Assembly (NCBI GenBank): GCA_028554755.1
Contig: JAPTOF010000014.1
Coordinates: forward strand, 7,254,001-7,318,000
Direction: 5' to 3'
Source: Cordia subcordata
Taxonomy: Eukaryota > Streptophyta > Magnoliopsida > Boraginales > Cordiaceae
DNA length: 64,000 nt
The first letter of the stretch is position 1; each line of letters opens with the position of its first letter. The notes below the pieces were generated by a model. The model ran no database searches, was not told where the DNA came from, and saw only the letters and a list, made by a program, of their open reading frames with translations. This document shows, piece after piece, positions 36,053 to 48,600 of the stretch. The translations under genes and the position numbers were made by a program.

Positions 36053-38471
36053 GAATTGAGAGCCATGCTGCATTAGGTCCTCCATAACGGAATAAGGTTG
36101 CAAAATGGTCTCTTCCAACATTTGTTTAGCACAATTAGTTGTTAAAAATTAACTGATAGTTGTTGCATTTTAATTATTAACGGATAACTATTTAGCTAAC
36201 TGATTGAACATGATGCATTCAAGATAATTATGTGATGAATTAGCATATGAATGAAAAATGCTGCAGAAAATATATTGATAAAATTAGTTCTTTGATTTCT
36301 CTTCGGTCGAAGAGAAGCATTCAATAATGAAAGGGAAATACAAATGGGCCTAAAGAGACCTAGGAGGAGAAGCCCCAATGGAAGCCAACCTAAACAAACA
36401 AAAAGATACAACATAAACGGACAAAAGCTCAAACAAAAATGACCCAAAGAAAGAAACACAAATAAACATCTTTAATAGTACCATCGACACAAAGCCAGTA
36501 ACAGTAGTCCCAACAGCAAGGGAATGAAAGCTCTACCACCCAAAGCTACTCCAAATCTCAACAAGGCAACTAAGCCCACGGAACCTGTTTACACAAGCTA
36601 CTAAAACCAGCAGTGAGCGCCAAATCGAAACCACCAAAAGAATGCTTACCAGGGCATTCCAAACCCGACTGGAAGTTTGGCCTAGAAAATTTCAACATCC
36701 AATGGTTAAAACCCTTCCAAAAAAAACAGGGATCCTTGGAGTCTCAAGCTTGAACAAGTAGCAACAATGATTACCCTATCACCTTCAGGTTATTCACCAA
36801 CAAAAGGGGCGAGAAAGCACCGACAATGAGGCAATTGCACTTAACCAAAAGAATGAACAGCAAGCTTGGTGTGGTAAAATTCCAAGCAACATGAAACACA
36901 TCACCCAAGGACCCAAAACAAAAAATTTTGAAATGTTGCAAACCATGGTCAAACAAGCAAAGGGGACTCCACATCTACTTTTGGCCGCTCAATTTTTTTA
37001 TTAGTATTGAATATTTCACCATGTGACTTCTAATTTTCTATTTTTCTTTATGTTTTTATTTTGAATGGAGGTTTAACCATTCTAATCTAAATTTATTGAC
37101 GTCATGATATATGCAGTAACTCATGACAAAGTTACACACCAACTAATTTAAGTTTTTCTCACCCCTTTTATCTTATTTGAGAAGATGAAAAAGATCCATT
37201 CCACATTGTTAAAGGATTAAACTCCTAAAAGATTTTTTCTTTTCTATCTTTTTTCTTTTCAAACACTACCCCATCTATTCCTAAAAGATTAGCATAATTT
37301 GCTACTCAATTGACACTTCTATTTGCTTCACGATGGATGTGAATTTTCTGTGGCTTGAATTATAATATTAGTAACAATTACTTGCGATCATCAATCGGGT
37401 AGGTGACTGAAAAGACACTTGGCCGGGATGGAGCATCTGGCACCCACTTGGGCCCTGAGATGAGCCCAGATGGCTTAACAAGCCTAAATTTTTGGCTGGA
37501 ACAACATGGGACACCTGAGCGTGGCCCGAGTGAGATCCAAAATGTTCAAAGAGGTAAAATATGATTTAGGGCTGAGAACAGATCTTGGATTTTTCAAAGC
37601 TAATAAAAAGATCATTCCTAACTACACTAGAATCGGAAGTTTCGTTGACCTTTTAACAAGGATCAAACTAAACTGGACCGAAAATTTCAGTTCGAATGAA
37701 GTTCTAGATCTGAGGCTAGAAGCACAACAGACCAAAATAACTGAGTTTTTATATATTAAAATTTTATTTATATTATTTTAATATATACATATACACATAT
37801 TGTACGTATTAATTTATTTGAGAAGTTTAAGTTTTTGTGATGTACAAAGTTTGTTTAAGCCCAATAATAGTCCGCCTCTGGGACAAGCATGTCCATGGCA
37901 GCAACTGCCTTTCTTGACATCATTAAGCTTCATAGAGAAAGTGTAAGTAGGAATAAAAGACGTCAAACTAACCAAGCCACAAATTCAAAAAGAATTTTGG
38001 CTAACTTTTGAGGTATCCTCTGCTGAATTCTCTTCAAAAGAAAGTGAACTTTAAACACAAAAGAAAAAAAAGTAAACTAAAGGGCTTTTGAGATGATTCC
38101 AAATAGAGAGCGGGACTTTAGGGGGATGCACAAGAAGGAAAAGGAAACAAGAATGACCATTGATCATATATTCAAAACTGACAAACTACTGTAGTACATC
38201 GAAGAGATTAAAAGGACGCGGTTTGACCTCCTACATTTTTTCTTACATGTAGATAGTTAGCTATCTGTCATTCGCGTACTCTTACCAACGCAATGCTTGG
38301 CATGAACTGATTACTCGTGCAATATTGTTCACAATGGTTGCATATCATCTTGCTTGAAGATCATCTTCACAATTCACGTAAGATAGAAGTCCTGAGACAT
38401 CATGAGCAAGTTGCGCCAGAAAGCTTCTCTAAGTCTTCCCTGATACAGATCTCACCTCTGGTTTATGTTGC
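36053..38471. other. Intergenic and presumed 3' UTR of the DUF3531 gene
   Basis: The segment 36310-36975 has higher GC and a transcript-like look on the minus strand, but its frames are short and match no family I know; it may be the 3' end of a LINE or an expressed non-coding region. The interval 37400-37560 is GC-richer and also unassigned. The last several hundred bases before 38471 are probably DUF3531 3' UTR. Confidence 0.4.
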
Positions 38472-41400
38472 CTAAATTCTGTGCACACTATAGCCTGCAT
38501 CCTCTGATGTCAAGTTCTCCCTCCAGTTCTCAAATTCAGAACCACCAAACACCACTTGCTTAATTCCAAAGTAGCTGTGCAAACAAGTCCAAAATGCGAG
38601 AATTAGCCATACATAAAAAGGAGGAGCTGCAAATTTATGCAAAGACAAAATACATCAAGGAAAGTTTCCACATATAAAGCGAAGATACAGTAAAAGAGTG
38701 GATTGGACACAAAGCAGGGAAAGAAAGGGGAAGATGGATAAGAAACCAGAGCACAATAGGAGATTACTTTTGCTGCAAAGTATTTGAGTGATAAAATGCT
38801 ATCTCTTCCAGATTTAGTATCTTTACACTTTCAAATGCTAGTCAGAATTTTCACTCTGTAGGTGATTTAGAAACAATTTTGACGATGTCTGAGTGATGAT
38901 CTAGGAAAAAGAAGCAAAACATTTAAAGGAAATAAAAGGATTGACACTTACTCTGAGCTTATCTGTGTTAAGGCATTGATCAAAATATCTAAGATTAATG
39001 GTTCACTTGTCCCAATATCCACCCTGTCAGATATTAACAAACTATAAGCAAACTTTGTTCATATCTCCAGCATATGAATCACGGCAAATGACAAAATTTC
39101 CATTTTGAACTCACCATATGCGAGCCACTTGATCTTGTATCTCGAGATCCCCTATGTTATAGAATGTGGTTGCTGTAACATTTGCTCCCTGGATTGCATC
39201 ATAACTTGGTCTTTTATCCATAGGTGATTGTGACAACTGTGAGCAGCAGAATCAAGAGCTTGGGTTAAAAACAAAATCAACCAACATTATTTCTTGCATC
39301 TTTTGTAAGGGAAGTAGTGAACCATATAAAATAACAATGAAGAGTCCTTTCATCGGTATGTCATGACAATTGAATCATAACTTTCTTCATCTTGTTCCCC
39401 TCTCGAAGGGAAGTGTCCTTACGAGAAGGCTTATGGCCCCTGCCAGAAAGACAACATGGAAAGGAAGTGACCCAAGGAAACAGATTTTAGCACTTTACCT
39501 GCATGTTCAAAGAATTACATCCACCAAGTCGGCCAACGATATGCCACGAACGAATTGTCTGCAAATAATATAGTCACTGAGAAACTTTTCATGACTAGAA
39601 AAGAAACTGGAAAAGTAATAAGGATGCTACTTACATCGCACAGTAAGGTAACATCTTTCTCCAAGGGGACATTGTAGAATTCAAACCATATGTATGAATT
39701 AGAGAAATCAAATCTGGTATTTGCAAAAACATTCCCAAGTTAAGTGCCATTGCCGGAATATCTTTTTCAGAATTTGATGATGGTAGCCAGTATGAGAAGC
39801 ACAAATCATGTTGATAGATGTGCTGTTTTCCACTTAATTATAATGAAATAAACAGCATAACTCCAACAATGGAGAGCACTGAGACAGACCTCTAATATAT
39901 ACTTCTTCCCAAATAATACAGCCAACCCTGTATGATCAGATCAGTGAAGTTTTATAATGAAATAAACAACATAACTCCAACAACGGAGACCACTGAGACA
40001 GACCTCTAATATATACTTCTTCCCAAATAATACAGCCAACCCTGTACGATCCGATCAGTAAAGTTTAGCTTGCAAGGCCAAAAAGTAATTACAACTTCCA
40101 AGAGATGATCTCATGAGACTTCCAGAAGAAGAGCTAATTAAGTTTAGATACTAGGTGATATATGGTGGGTGCTACTTGGTCCATTTGCTCAAGGATAGCC
40201 ATGCAAGCAATACAACTGCAATGGTGATTGAAGTAGAAAAGATTCAGTATTCTGGAACCAAATTAAAACCAAAGCACAATCTACATCTTTCAAAACGACC
40301 TACAGCACAAAGTTTCCAGCTTTTCTTGGACTACAGACTTTTAAAATTTACACCATAACGAAATATTCAACACTAGAATTATGTAACATGTGTAGGTGTT
40401 GCTCCCTACCTAAAACTTTTGCATGTCTTTATGCACATTCAAACCTATATTACACTTGAAGATTCAAGACTTGACTTAAATTTTCAATAATGAGCTAGCA
40501 ACAGAACAGAATCTTTTATGAGCATGATAAGATAAGCCAATTACTGGTCTGCCCCACCCATAAACTCGTGAGAATGCCTGGATTAAAGTTCCTCTAGGTG
40601 CCAAGAAACGTCTAATTAATTAGAGCCATCAGGTATGTCCAACCATATTCATTGATTTCAATTCTGCATAAGAGAAAATTCTCAGGCAGTAAATCAGGCA
40701 ACAAGGTGTAAAACATCTCAGGAAACAACGAAAACTACAAATTGTTATTTTCCAACTTGACTTGAAACGAGGACTTCTTGTTTCTCTATCTCCCTAAAGA
40801 ACTTCGTCCTTTTACTGATCTACATACAATTTTCAGGAAATTTAGTCTTCAAAATGAAGCAACTCCAACCCAAAATTCACATAAGCACATGCCTATCTTT
40901 GAACTTACTTCTTGAATTTCACTTTCATGGGCATTGCAGAACCAGTTTTCGTATGCAGTATCTTGTTCCTTTTCGTTCTCAGTCTCTCTTCCATCTGAAG
41001 TTTCAATGAAAGCCATCAATCAACAGAAAAAGACACCTCCTTTTTCTTTTGCATATTTATTCTTAGTCACACAAATAAAGGAACCTATCACAGACACAAA
41101 TAACACTTCAATGTAAGAGCCCGTTTGGCCCAACTTTTAGACACTCAAATGTATTTTCTGTGTGTTTAAAAGTCGAAGCAGACCTGTTTGGCAAATTCTT
41201 GAAAGTACTTTCACATAAAAGTCAAAACTGAAAAACCAAAAGCTTCAAATGAAAGCTTTTTAAAAAGACTTAAAAAAAAAAAAAAAGGCTTTTGAAAAGT
41301 TGTTTTTATGACTACGTTAAGAATTTTTTTTCTTTTTTCCTTTCTTTTCTCAAAAATACTACTCCATAGTTTTGAAATCCCCCAAAACAACTAGAAGCTC

Positions 41401-42030
41401 AACTCTTGACAAACGATCAACAGCTCCTAAGCTCAGTTACTAAAAGCACCATAGCTCGACAGCTTAAATCTCGCAGCTAAGCCAAATAGTGCCTAAATCA
41501 GACCGCGCTGAAATTGACTGTAACAAATCAAAGCAAAGCGTAAAAGCATAATATGGAGCATCCGTTCAACTCAATCAAATTATGATGCAAGAATGAATAT
41601 ATGTAATCAAATAAAACTTCAAAATATAAAAGAGAAAAAGTCCTTGCAGCGAGAAGAAGCTTACAATAGACTTGGCTTTTTGAGGGTCATCAAGACAAGT
41701 CCCAAGAATCTCACCAAACTCAGGGTCCCTATCATAATCCTTCTCCTTTTCTCTCCCTCTGAACCCTCCTCCCCGCGGCGGCGAAAACTCATCCTCCTCA
41801 TCCTCATCAACATCTTCATCATCATTTCCATCCCTATCATCAGTAATATCATAATGCTCAACTTCAATTGGGGCCTGCGAATTCATGGCCCTCACTCTTG
41901 TCGAACATGAACATAGTATTGCTCGAGACGTGGTCCGAGGTGGGACCTTAACGGTTAGAAATGGCGGGTAGAGATTGGATGTGGGGTGTGAAGTGTGTAG
42001 AAGGGCTGTATAACAGTGTAGGGTGGACAT
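38472..42030 (-). CDS. DUF3531-domain protein, probable plastid protein
   Basis: Seven exons on the minus strand (42030-41665, 40994-40909, 39713-39635, 39558-39499, 39236-39115, 39023-38952, 38574-38472) join with consistent phase to 295 residues. Residues 1-50 are rich in Ser/Thr with few acids, like a plastid transit peptide. An acidic stretch at 61-81 (DITDDRDGNDDEDVDEDEED) follows. The conserved domain fills the second half: SNSYIWFEFYNVPLEKDV, SWHIVGRLGGCNSLN, YDAIQGANVTATTFYNIGDL, VDIGTSEPLILDILINALTQ, IKQVVFGGSEFENW. This matches plant DUF3531 proteins (Arabidopsis At5g08400/At4g29400 type) from memory; their biochemical role is unknown. The frame is open up to an earlier ATG at 42267; the start at 42030 was chosen because it leaves a transit-like N-terminus. 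Introns contain a MITE and a tandem duplication. Confidence 0.88.
39841..40068. repeat. 114-bp tandem duplication in DUF3531 intron 2
   Basis: TAATGAAATAAACA(G/A)CATAA begins two nearly identical head-to-tail units (39841-39954 and 39955-40068). They differ at only a few positions, so this is a recent event. Confidence 0.95.
41117..41493 (-). mobile_element. M1-family MITE in DUF3531 intron 1
   Basis: The ends GAGCCCGTTTGGCC and (reverse complement) GGCACTATTTGGC are flanked by TAA on both sides. The interior is the reverse complement of 3034-3427 (AAAAGCTTCAAATGAAAGC, AAATACTACTCCATAGTTTT). Confidence 0.85.
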
Positions 42031-45000
42031 GGAAGGGTGTGTTGCAGTGAAATGTATGCTTGGTGATGTTCTGCAGTGAGGTAAGAGTGTGCTGCAGGTT
42101 TGGTTTTTGTTTAATGAGCTTGCGAAGCTGCAAGACTGAAAGAGGTTACCAAGATAAAAGTCCAAAAGTGAAGATGAATTATCCAATTTTGGTCGTTTTA
42201 GGCGAAAATATCTTACCAATTTCTCTTTTTCTTTTCTTCTTTTTGTATATAGGGGTTCTTCTTTCAATTTTATTTTAATAATTTTGAAACTCTTTTTTTT
42301 TTTTTTGGGCTAAAAAAGCAAGTAATTTCATAAATTATAAAAGCTAGTTACGTCTTTGGCCACCCAAAAAATGCGGCACTTTGCGTTAAGAAGTTTGTGA
42401 CTGCTGGGCTCTGGCTCAAACTTTAAGCCTATGGAAATTAGAAACAAGTAGAAGCCCAAAACAGAGTAGATAAAGAATTTTTAAATAGAGGGATCAGGAT
42501 TAGGTTTTATAAATATATGGTCTTGTAATTTGTATCGAGCGTGCCTTAGGAGCTGCTCCTCATGGGGGTCTGGATGAAGATCTTGAGAGTGTTAAAGAGA
42601 GTTTTTGTGCATTTGCTAGAAAAGCCAAGTGGGTGGATTCGTTTGGTATAATGGAATAGTCATTCAAGGCAAAAAAGAATTTAAAGTAAAATGAATATAG
42701 AATACTTTTTTTAAAAAATATATTTGGTTAAAATTATAAAAAAGTTAGAATGCAATGACTATCTTATTTGATATATTTGGTAAAATTATTTTAAAACAAA
42801 ATTAAAACAGAATACAATCCAATTCAATTAAACAAATTCGCTTGTTCTTTAATTTGGCATAAAATTAGGCTTGTACATGACAATTATTTTTATATAATAT
42901 TAACATAAATTAAAATACTCTGTCTTTTGATCAACGATAAAACATAGCATTATTTGTTCAATCATTTTATATTTTTATCATCATATTTCAATTTATTTAC
43001 TTTTCTAATATAATTGAGGGGAAAGTTAATCATCCAATAAAACTACACCTATTTTTTGGGTGAAAAGAGTTAAAAATGAAAAAAAAATGTGTATTTTTAT
43101 TTTTATTTTTTATTTTTTTAATTTTTAATTTTTTAATTTTTACTTTGTTTAATAAAGTTGAAGATTTAAACGGGGAATAATAAATTATTTTTTGTTTTAT
43201 TTTATTTTTTTATGATTCTAATTTAAGTTGAAATACTCATTCTTTAGATTTGGCTAAGGAATGATTTTTCTTACTTTTTACTGGAAATGCCATTCCATAT
43301 AAATGAGCTTTTTGACCTCAATTAATTCTACCAAACAAAAGAAAGGGAATTAGAAGTAGAATGACAATTCTATTCAAGGCCATTCCTGCATACCAATAGT
43401 GTGTTTGGAATGATCTTATTTTAAGATGCTTATCCTATTGAAATTTGGAGATATCTTATCATATACACCATACATTCTATAGTTGTAAAAAATAAGATAG
43501 GAATGATTGCTTATTTCTTATAAGATAAAAAGTATGGTTTTGTTTTAAATTTTCATAGGATGCATAATAAGATTTCTTAAATTTTACCCTCATTTCAATA
43601 GGACAAGTATCTTAAAATAAGACTATAACAAACAGAGCACAAATGTAACCTTATAGTTTTGTTCATGAAAAGCTGTAACATCCATTATTGTTAAATAGTG
43701 GATTTTATCCCAAAACAAATTATGGTCCTTATTATTCACAAAAAAATGTTATTTTAATTCATATTATTCTAAAAGTGACTCGAGTAGTTCCTAATTTTGT
43801 GGAAAATGTCACTTTAATTCATATTGTCTTGAAAATGTCCTTGATGCTCGTAAAAGGTGTTGATTACATCCCTGTTTATTGACCATGAGCTTGTCAAATG
43901 ACCACTTTTGAAGGTCAAAATGAGAATCACGCTGATACTTCTGTAGATGACATATTCCTGTAGTTTGTTATAAATGCATAATTAATGTATGTGGTTCAAA
44001 ATAGACACCAAAACCCCCAATTATTTTAAAAAATTAAGCACAATACCCCTTTCATTAAAAAATCTAGTACTTTTAACTGTGACTGTATTACATTCACTCA
44101 AAATGCAATTAGACTTTTTTTTTCTTTATAATAAAAAAAGAAAAAAAAAATTAACCTCCACTGCCACCATCCATCACGCGGGCACCATTTTTAGCATCAC
44201 CTCCATCACAATTACCATCTTCAGAACTACTACACCACCATACCCCTCATAATACACACACCACGTTGTCCATACATACAGACGGAGCACACATGACGAA
44301 CATAGTTGTCCTCCACCACACTACAGCATAACACTTGCAATGCAAACACATGGCACACACACCATAACACACATAACATATCCACACGTCACACAGACCA
44401 CACACACACACGCGAGACAAACACATACCATGCACAAAATTAATCTTTTAACATAAATCATTGATAGAAGTGTTACTTTGTTAATGGTGATAAAGGAAAA
44501 ATATTCTAGAAGCATTCTCGAAAACTCATTCAACACAAGCAGGCTCTGATTTCCAAAATTGATCCCAGTGTTCACAACTTGAAATAAATAGCTAGAACAA
44601 ACACTATAGATGTAGGGTTGTTGATGTCAATCATCTTGGCCTTGGCCGGAGCTGTTGTGGTGGATGTGGAAAGCAAAGCAATTTGCTAGATGAAACACAA
44701 CTTGAAGTGCATTTTATCCCGCACTCGTTGTCGTCTCAAATGTTGTAAGAGATAAAAGATTATTACAAACACCTTCCATGATTGTATATTAGGTTGTGCA
44801 CATTTCACATGCACAAATTTTGCATCAGATCATACTTAAATGAAGGGATGCGTAGATTCCTGCTCCAAGGATTGCTTGAAAATGCATCGCTAGATTGTTT
44901 CAAATAACAGGGATCAAGTTAATACTTTTTGTAAATATCAGTAATTAAATGGGTCATTTTTCAAATAATAGGGATCAAGTTAATACTTTTTTAAAATAAA

Positions 45001-45646
45001 GAGGACTATATCAATCACTTTAAAAATAAAAGGTTCAAGAATAAAACGTACTATAAATAATAAGAACAGTTTTTGAAACTTGCACTTCTAATTTCAAGCT
45101 TAAATATCCCTATACTATGTTAAAGAAGTTACTATATCACATTTGTACCTAAATTTTACATGGGACAAGGATCTTTAAACTTGAAACTAGAAGTGCAAGT
45201 TTAAAAAATGGTCCTCACTAGATCACATTTGTACCTATAAATTATATACATAATTAACTAATTTTTAATTATCTTTCATATATACTTTTATAAATTTACT
45301 TTGTTCAAGACTTTTTGTTATTAGCCATATGAATGAAAAAACCTTAGCTAAAGTTATAATCAGCAAATGGGTACCCATCCAATCACACGATTATTTAAAT
45401 TACACAAAAGAAAAGCAAAGGTCCACACACTATTGCAATTCCACAGCATATTTTACTTTTCCGAGCCACGTGTAATGAAATAACTGGAGAGAACAGCATC
45501 ATACCTCTGCGTACAACCGCATCTCCATTTTATTCTCTGAGTAAAAAGTAAAAGCACGAAAGAATAATTAAATAAATAAAAAACAGACGCACGAAGCCAC
45601 AGGCAGCACCGTCAGTGGCGTGAAGAAGAGGCGGCGGCGGCGTAAG
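42031..45646. other. Divergent intergenic region between the DUF3531 and PQQL genes
   Basis: This holds the 5' flanks of two divergently transcribed genes plus repeats. About 42645-43400 has possible inverted ends (GGTATAATGGAATAGTCATTC against, in reverse complement, TTGGTATGCAGGAATGGCC). The interval 43408-43641 is a M4-type MITE. A CA-rich low-complexity tract lies at 44150-44430. A fold-back at 45076-45202 has ~34-bp arms (AAACTTGCACTTCTAATTTC). No coding exon supported. Confidence 0.55.
43408..43641. mobile_element. MITE, family M4 (~234 bp)
   Basis: The left end TGTGTTTGGAATGATCTTAT runs into TTTAAGATGCTTATCCTATTG. The reverse complement of the right end gives GTTTGTTATAGTCTTATTTT and AAGATACTTGTCCTATTG. 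The inverted repeat is ~45 bp with few mismatches. A second copy is in PQQL intron 1 (45930-46195). The exact ends are uncertain by a few bases. Confidence 0.7.
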
Positions 45647-48600
45647 ATGGATTTGCTACCGGCGGAACCATCACAGATAAGGAAGAAACAAGGATTCCGA
45701 TCGTTGAAACTGGTCAACGTTAACTTGGACGAGCCGTTGTCGGAGACGCCGTACGGCGTGGACTATGGCAGGCTCGAGAATGGCCTCACTTATTACGTCA
45801 GATCCAATTCGAAGCCCAAAATGAGAGCCGCTCTTGCTCTTGCTGTCAAGGCTGGGTATTTTCTACAATCCTTTTCTTTTTTTTCCTCAAAATGCTAATT
45901 GAATTTATTTTTATTTTTTGTGTTTCTAATGTTGCTCAAGTAATGCTACTTCTCTTATTGAAACGAAAACGAAGGAATATCTTATAAGATTTAAAAGAAA
46001 TCTTATTATGCATCTCATGAAAACTCAAAACAAAATCATATTTTTTTTCGCAATTCTTTTCATCTTATTTTTTTATAACTATAGAATGCATCGTACATGT
46101 TGTGATGATAAAGATATCTTAAATCTTATAATAAGATATCAGATAAGTATCTTAAAATAATAAGATCATTCCAAGCACACTATAAGTGTCGTTTTATTGA
46201 TTGTTTTTGGTTTAATTATATGTCCACATTGTTCTTTTATTGTTGTGGTATTATCTATTTGCTTGTGATTATTGGTTTCTGTTTTTTGAGTTTGGTATAA
46301 ACTTGTTTTACAATGATTCTTTCTATTTTTTTTTTTTTTTTGGGTTTTTGTTCTGTTAAATTTGAATTGGTTACTGCTTTCCCTCATATATAAGCATTTT
46401 AATCTTAATGGAGAAAAATGTTTAGTGAATTGATGTGGTATGGTTCAAGGAAGAAGCTGAAAGGGAAAAAGACAGTCATGATTTCCAAGACTCGGGTTTA
46501 GTCTACTCTACCTAATACCAATTGGCAATTGGCTTTAGGAAAAGTTCCAATGTTTATCATCTGTAATGATTTCTCATATTAGTAATTCCACTTCCTCGTG
46601 AGTGGTCCTTAAGGGTTAACTCACCTAACATACTAGTCTTTTGCATGGACTCTTCTTTTGGGCTTAAGTTGTTACATTTGTGCTTCAATGGAGAATGGGC
46701 TTCATGAAGAGTCTATAGACTGTATTTAGGTGTGGTATTATAGGTTGGATTAAGGTCTGATATTTTAAAATATGGTAAAATGATACACTGAATACTTATA
46801 GGATAGCGTAGCCATCAAAGGGAAAGGGCTGCCATCGAGTTAGTGTTGATAAGGTGCCACACCGAATATTAATAGGTGAGGGTAGCTGTCAAAGGGGACC
46901 GGGCTACCATCGGGTCAATGTCGATAGGCTAATTGGACGTGGACATTGGCCCTTTAAGGGGGTAAATGTAATGATTTCCCATATTAAAAATCCCACTTTA
47001 CTTGTGAGTGATTCTTAAGTTTAAAGGGTTCTTCCACCTAATAGACTAGTGTTTTGAAATAGGCTCTTCCTTTGGGCTTAAGTTGTTACACTGTCATGGT
47101 ATCAAAACTCTTCCTTCATCTGGTCATTTTTTATTCACGTGTGACCCAATCTTGTTTCGCATTTCTCGCTATCAGGGTTTTGTCACTCAGCTCTTTGACA
47201 AAGCTATGCCAAATATCAATCTTCTTATGCCACTCAGTTCTGATATGCAACTATTCTAAATCTGATGCTGCTTATAATACCACTCCCAGCTTTGATAAGC
47301 AGCTATTTCAAAAATAAAGAATGTGAATATGTCTTCAAAAAATCCACAGTGACCACATGTGAAGGCAGGTGTTAGAGAATACAATTCTCTCACGTTAATA
47401 ATTCACAGTATCCATACCATTATATAATATTTGTGTTGCACCATTCTAGTTCCAATTGGTTTTAAGGTAGAATTACATGTTTCTTACAGTCTGGTTGGTT
47501 AGTTGACCTCTATCTGTCTAGAGCATAAGATATTGTTGATGGAGACTTTATAGATTAATTTTCATTACAAAATACTATACGTTGACTCGTTACTCTCTAT
47601 GCAGTCAAGAGCTGCATGGCACAATCCTGAAAGTTCCTTAACTTGTGTTACCCCTTTTCCCATCTTAGACATCACGTAGAGCAATGAGAGGTTTCTTTGC
47701 TATTGTTCAATTATTTGACAACTAAAGGAGAACCACGGATTCATAGATGTAGTCAAAGAGATAACTGGGAGAATGAGAGAGAAAGAGAGAGATGTACCAG
47801 AAGGTTATTCAGACATGAAAAATATCCCATCCTCGGGTGAATATCGTGTAACAGAATTCCCTGCATGGTAAAATTGTTTATTTTCGTCATCAGCATTCCT
47901 AATCAGCAGGAGATTGATAAAGCACTTAGCTGATTTCAGTTGGATATGCTGAAAACAGAAAACTTCTCTATTACTGATTCTATTTATTGCTGGTTGGAGT
48001 GTGTATTAGTGTTTCTGAATTTGTGTCATTTAGCTTGCTCACTTTTGGAAATTATGGCAGATCAGTTCTGGAAGAGGAGGAAGAGCGTGGAGTTGCTCAT
48101 ATAGTTGAACACCTTGCTTTCAGTGCCACTGAGAAGTACACAAATCATGACATTGTCAGATTTCTTGAAAGCATTGGTGCTGAATTTGGTGCCTGCCAAA
48201 ATGCAGTGACATCTGCTGATGAAACTGTCTATGAGTTGTTTGTTCCTGTTGACAAGCCTGAACTTTTATCTCAGGCTATATCAGTCTTGGCAGAGTTCAG
48301 TACACAGGTGTTCAAGAAGTTCTTTGGTGTCTGATTTCTTTAATATGATTATGTTTCCTTACTTTTCTTTGTCACTTTCTTTGATACAGGTCCGAGTCTC
48401 AGCGGATGATTTGGAAAAAGAAAGAGGAGCTGTGATGGAGGAGTACAGAGGCAACAGGAATGCTAATGGAAGAATGCAGGACGCACATTGGATTCTAATG
48501 ATGGAAGGTTCTAAGGTAACATTTGATTAGAGAAGAGTTTTGTCTCTTGAGTAAATATCTCTTCTATTCCTCCATGTTTCAGCTAACATGTCAATTAATT

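Noticed and set aside
36310..36975. Candidate LINE 3' end or expressed RNA on the minus strand
   Set aside because: No reverse transcriptase or zinc-finger motif and no A-tract/target duplication was found; the evidence is composition only.
41575..42267. 230-residue single-exon protein for the DUF3531 N-terminus
   Set aside because: The 3' part runs past a good GT donor at 41664 into intron, and the 5' extension before 42030 is basic and lacks transit-peptide character; the spliced model joins to the conserved domain.
44247..44575. Cys/Val-rich minus-strand reading frames
   Set aside because: They translate a CACA/ACACAC-rich low-complexity tract; no domain, splice context or start context supports a gene.
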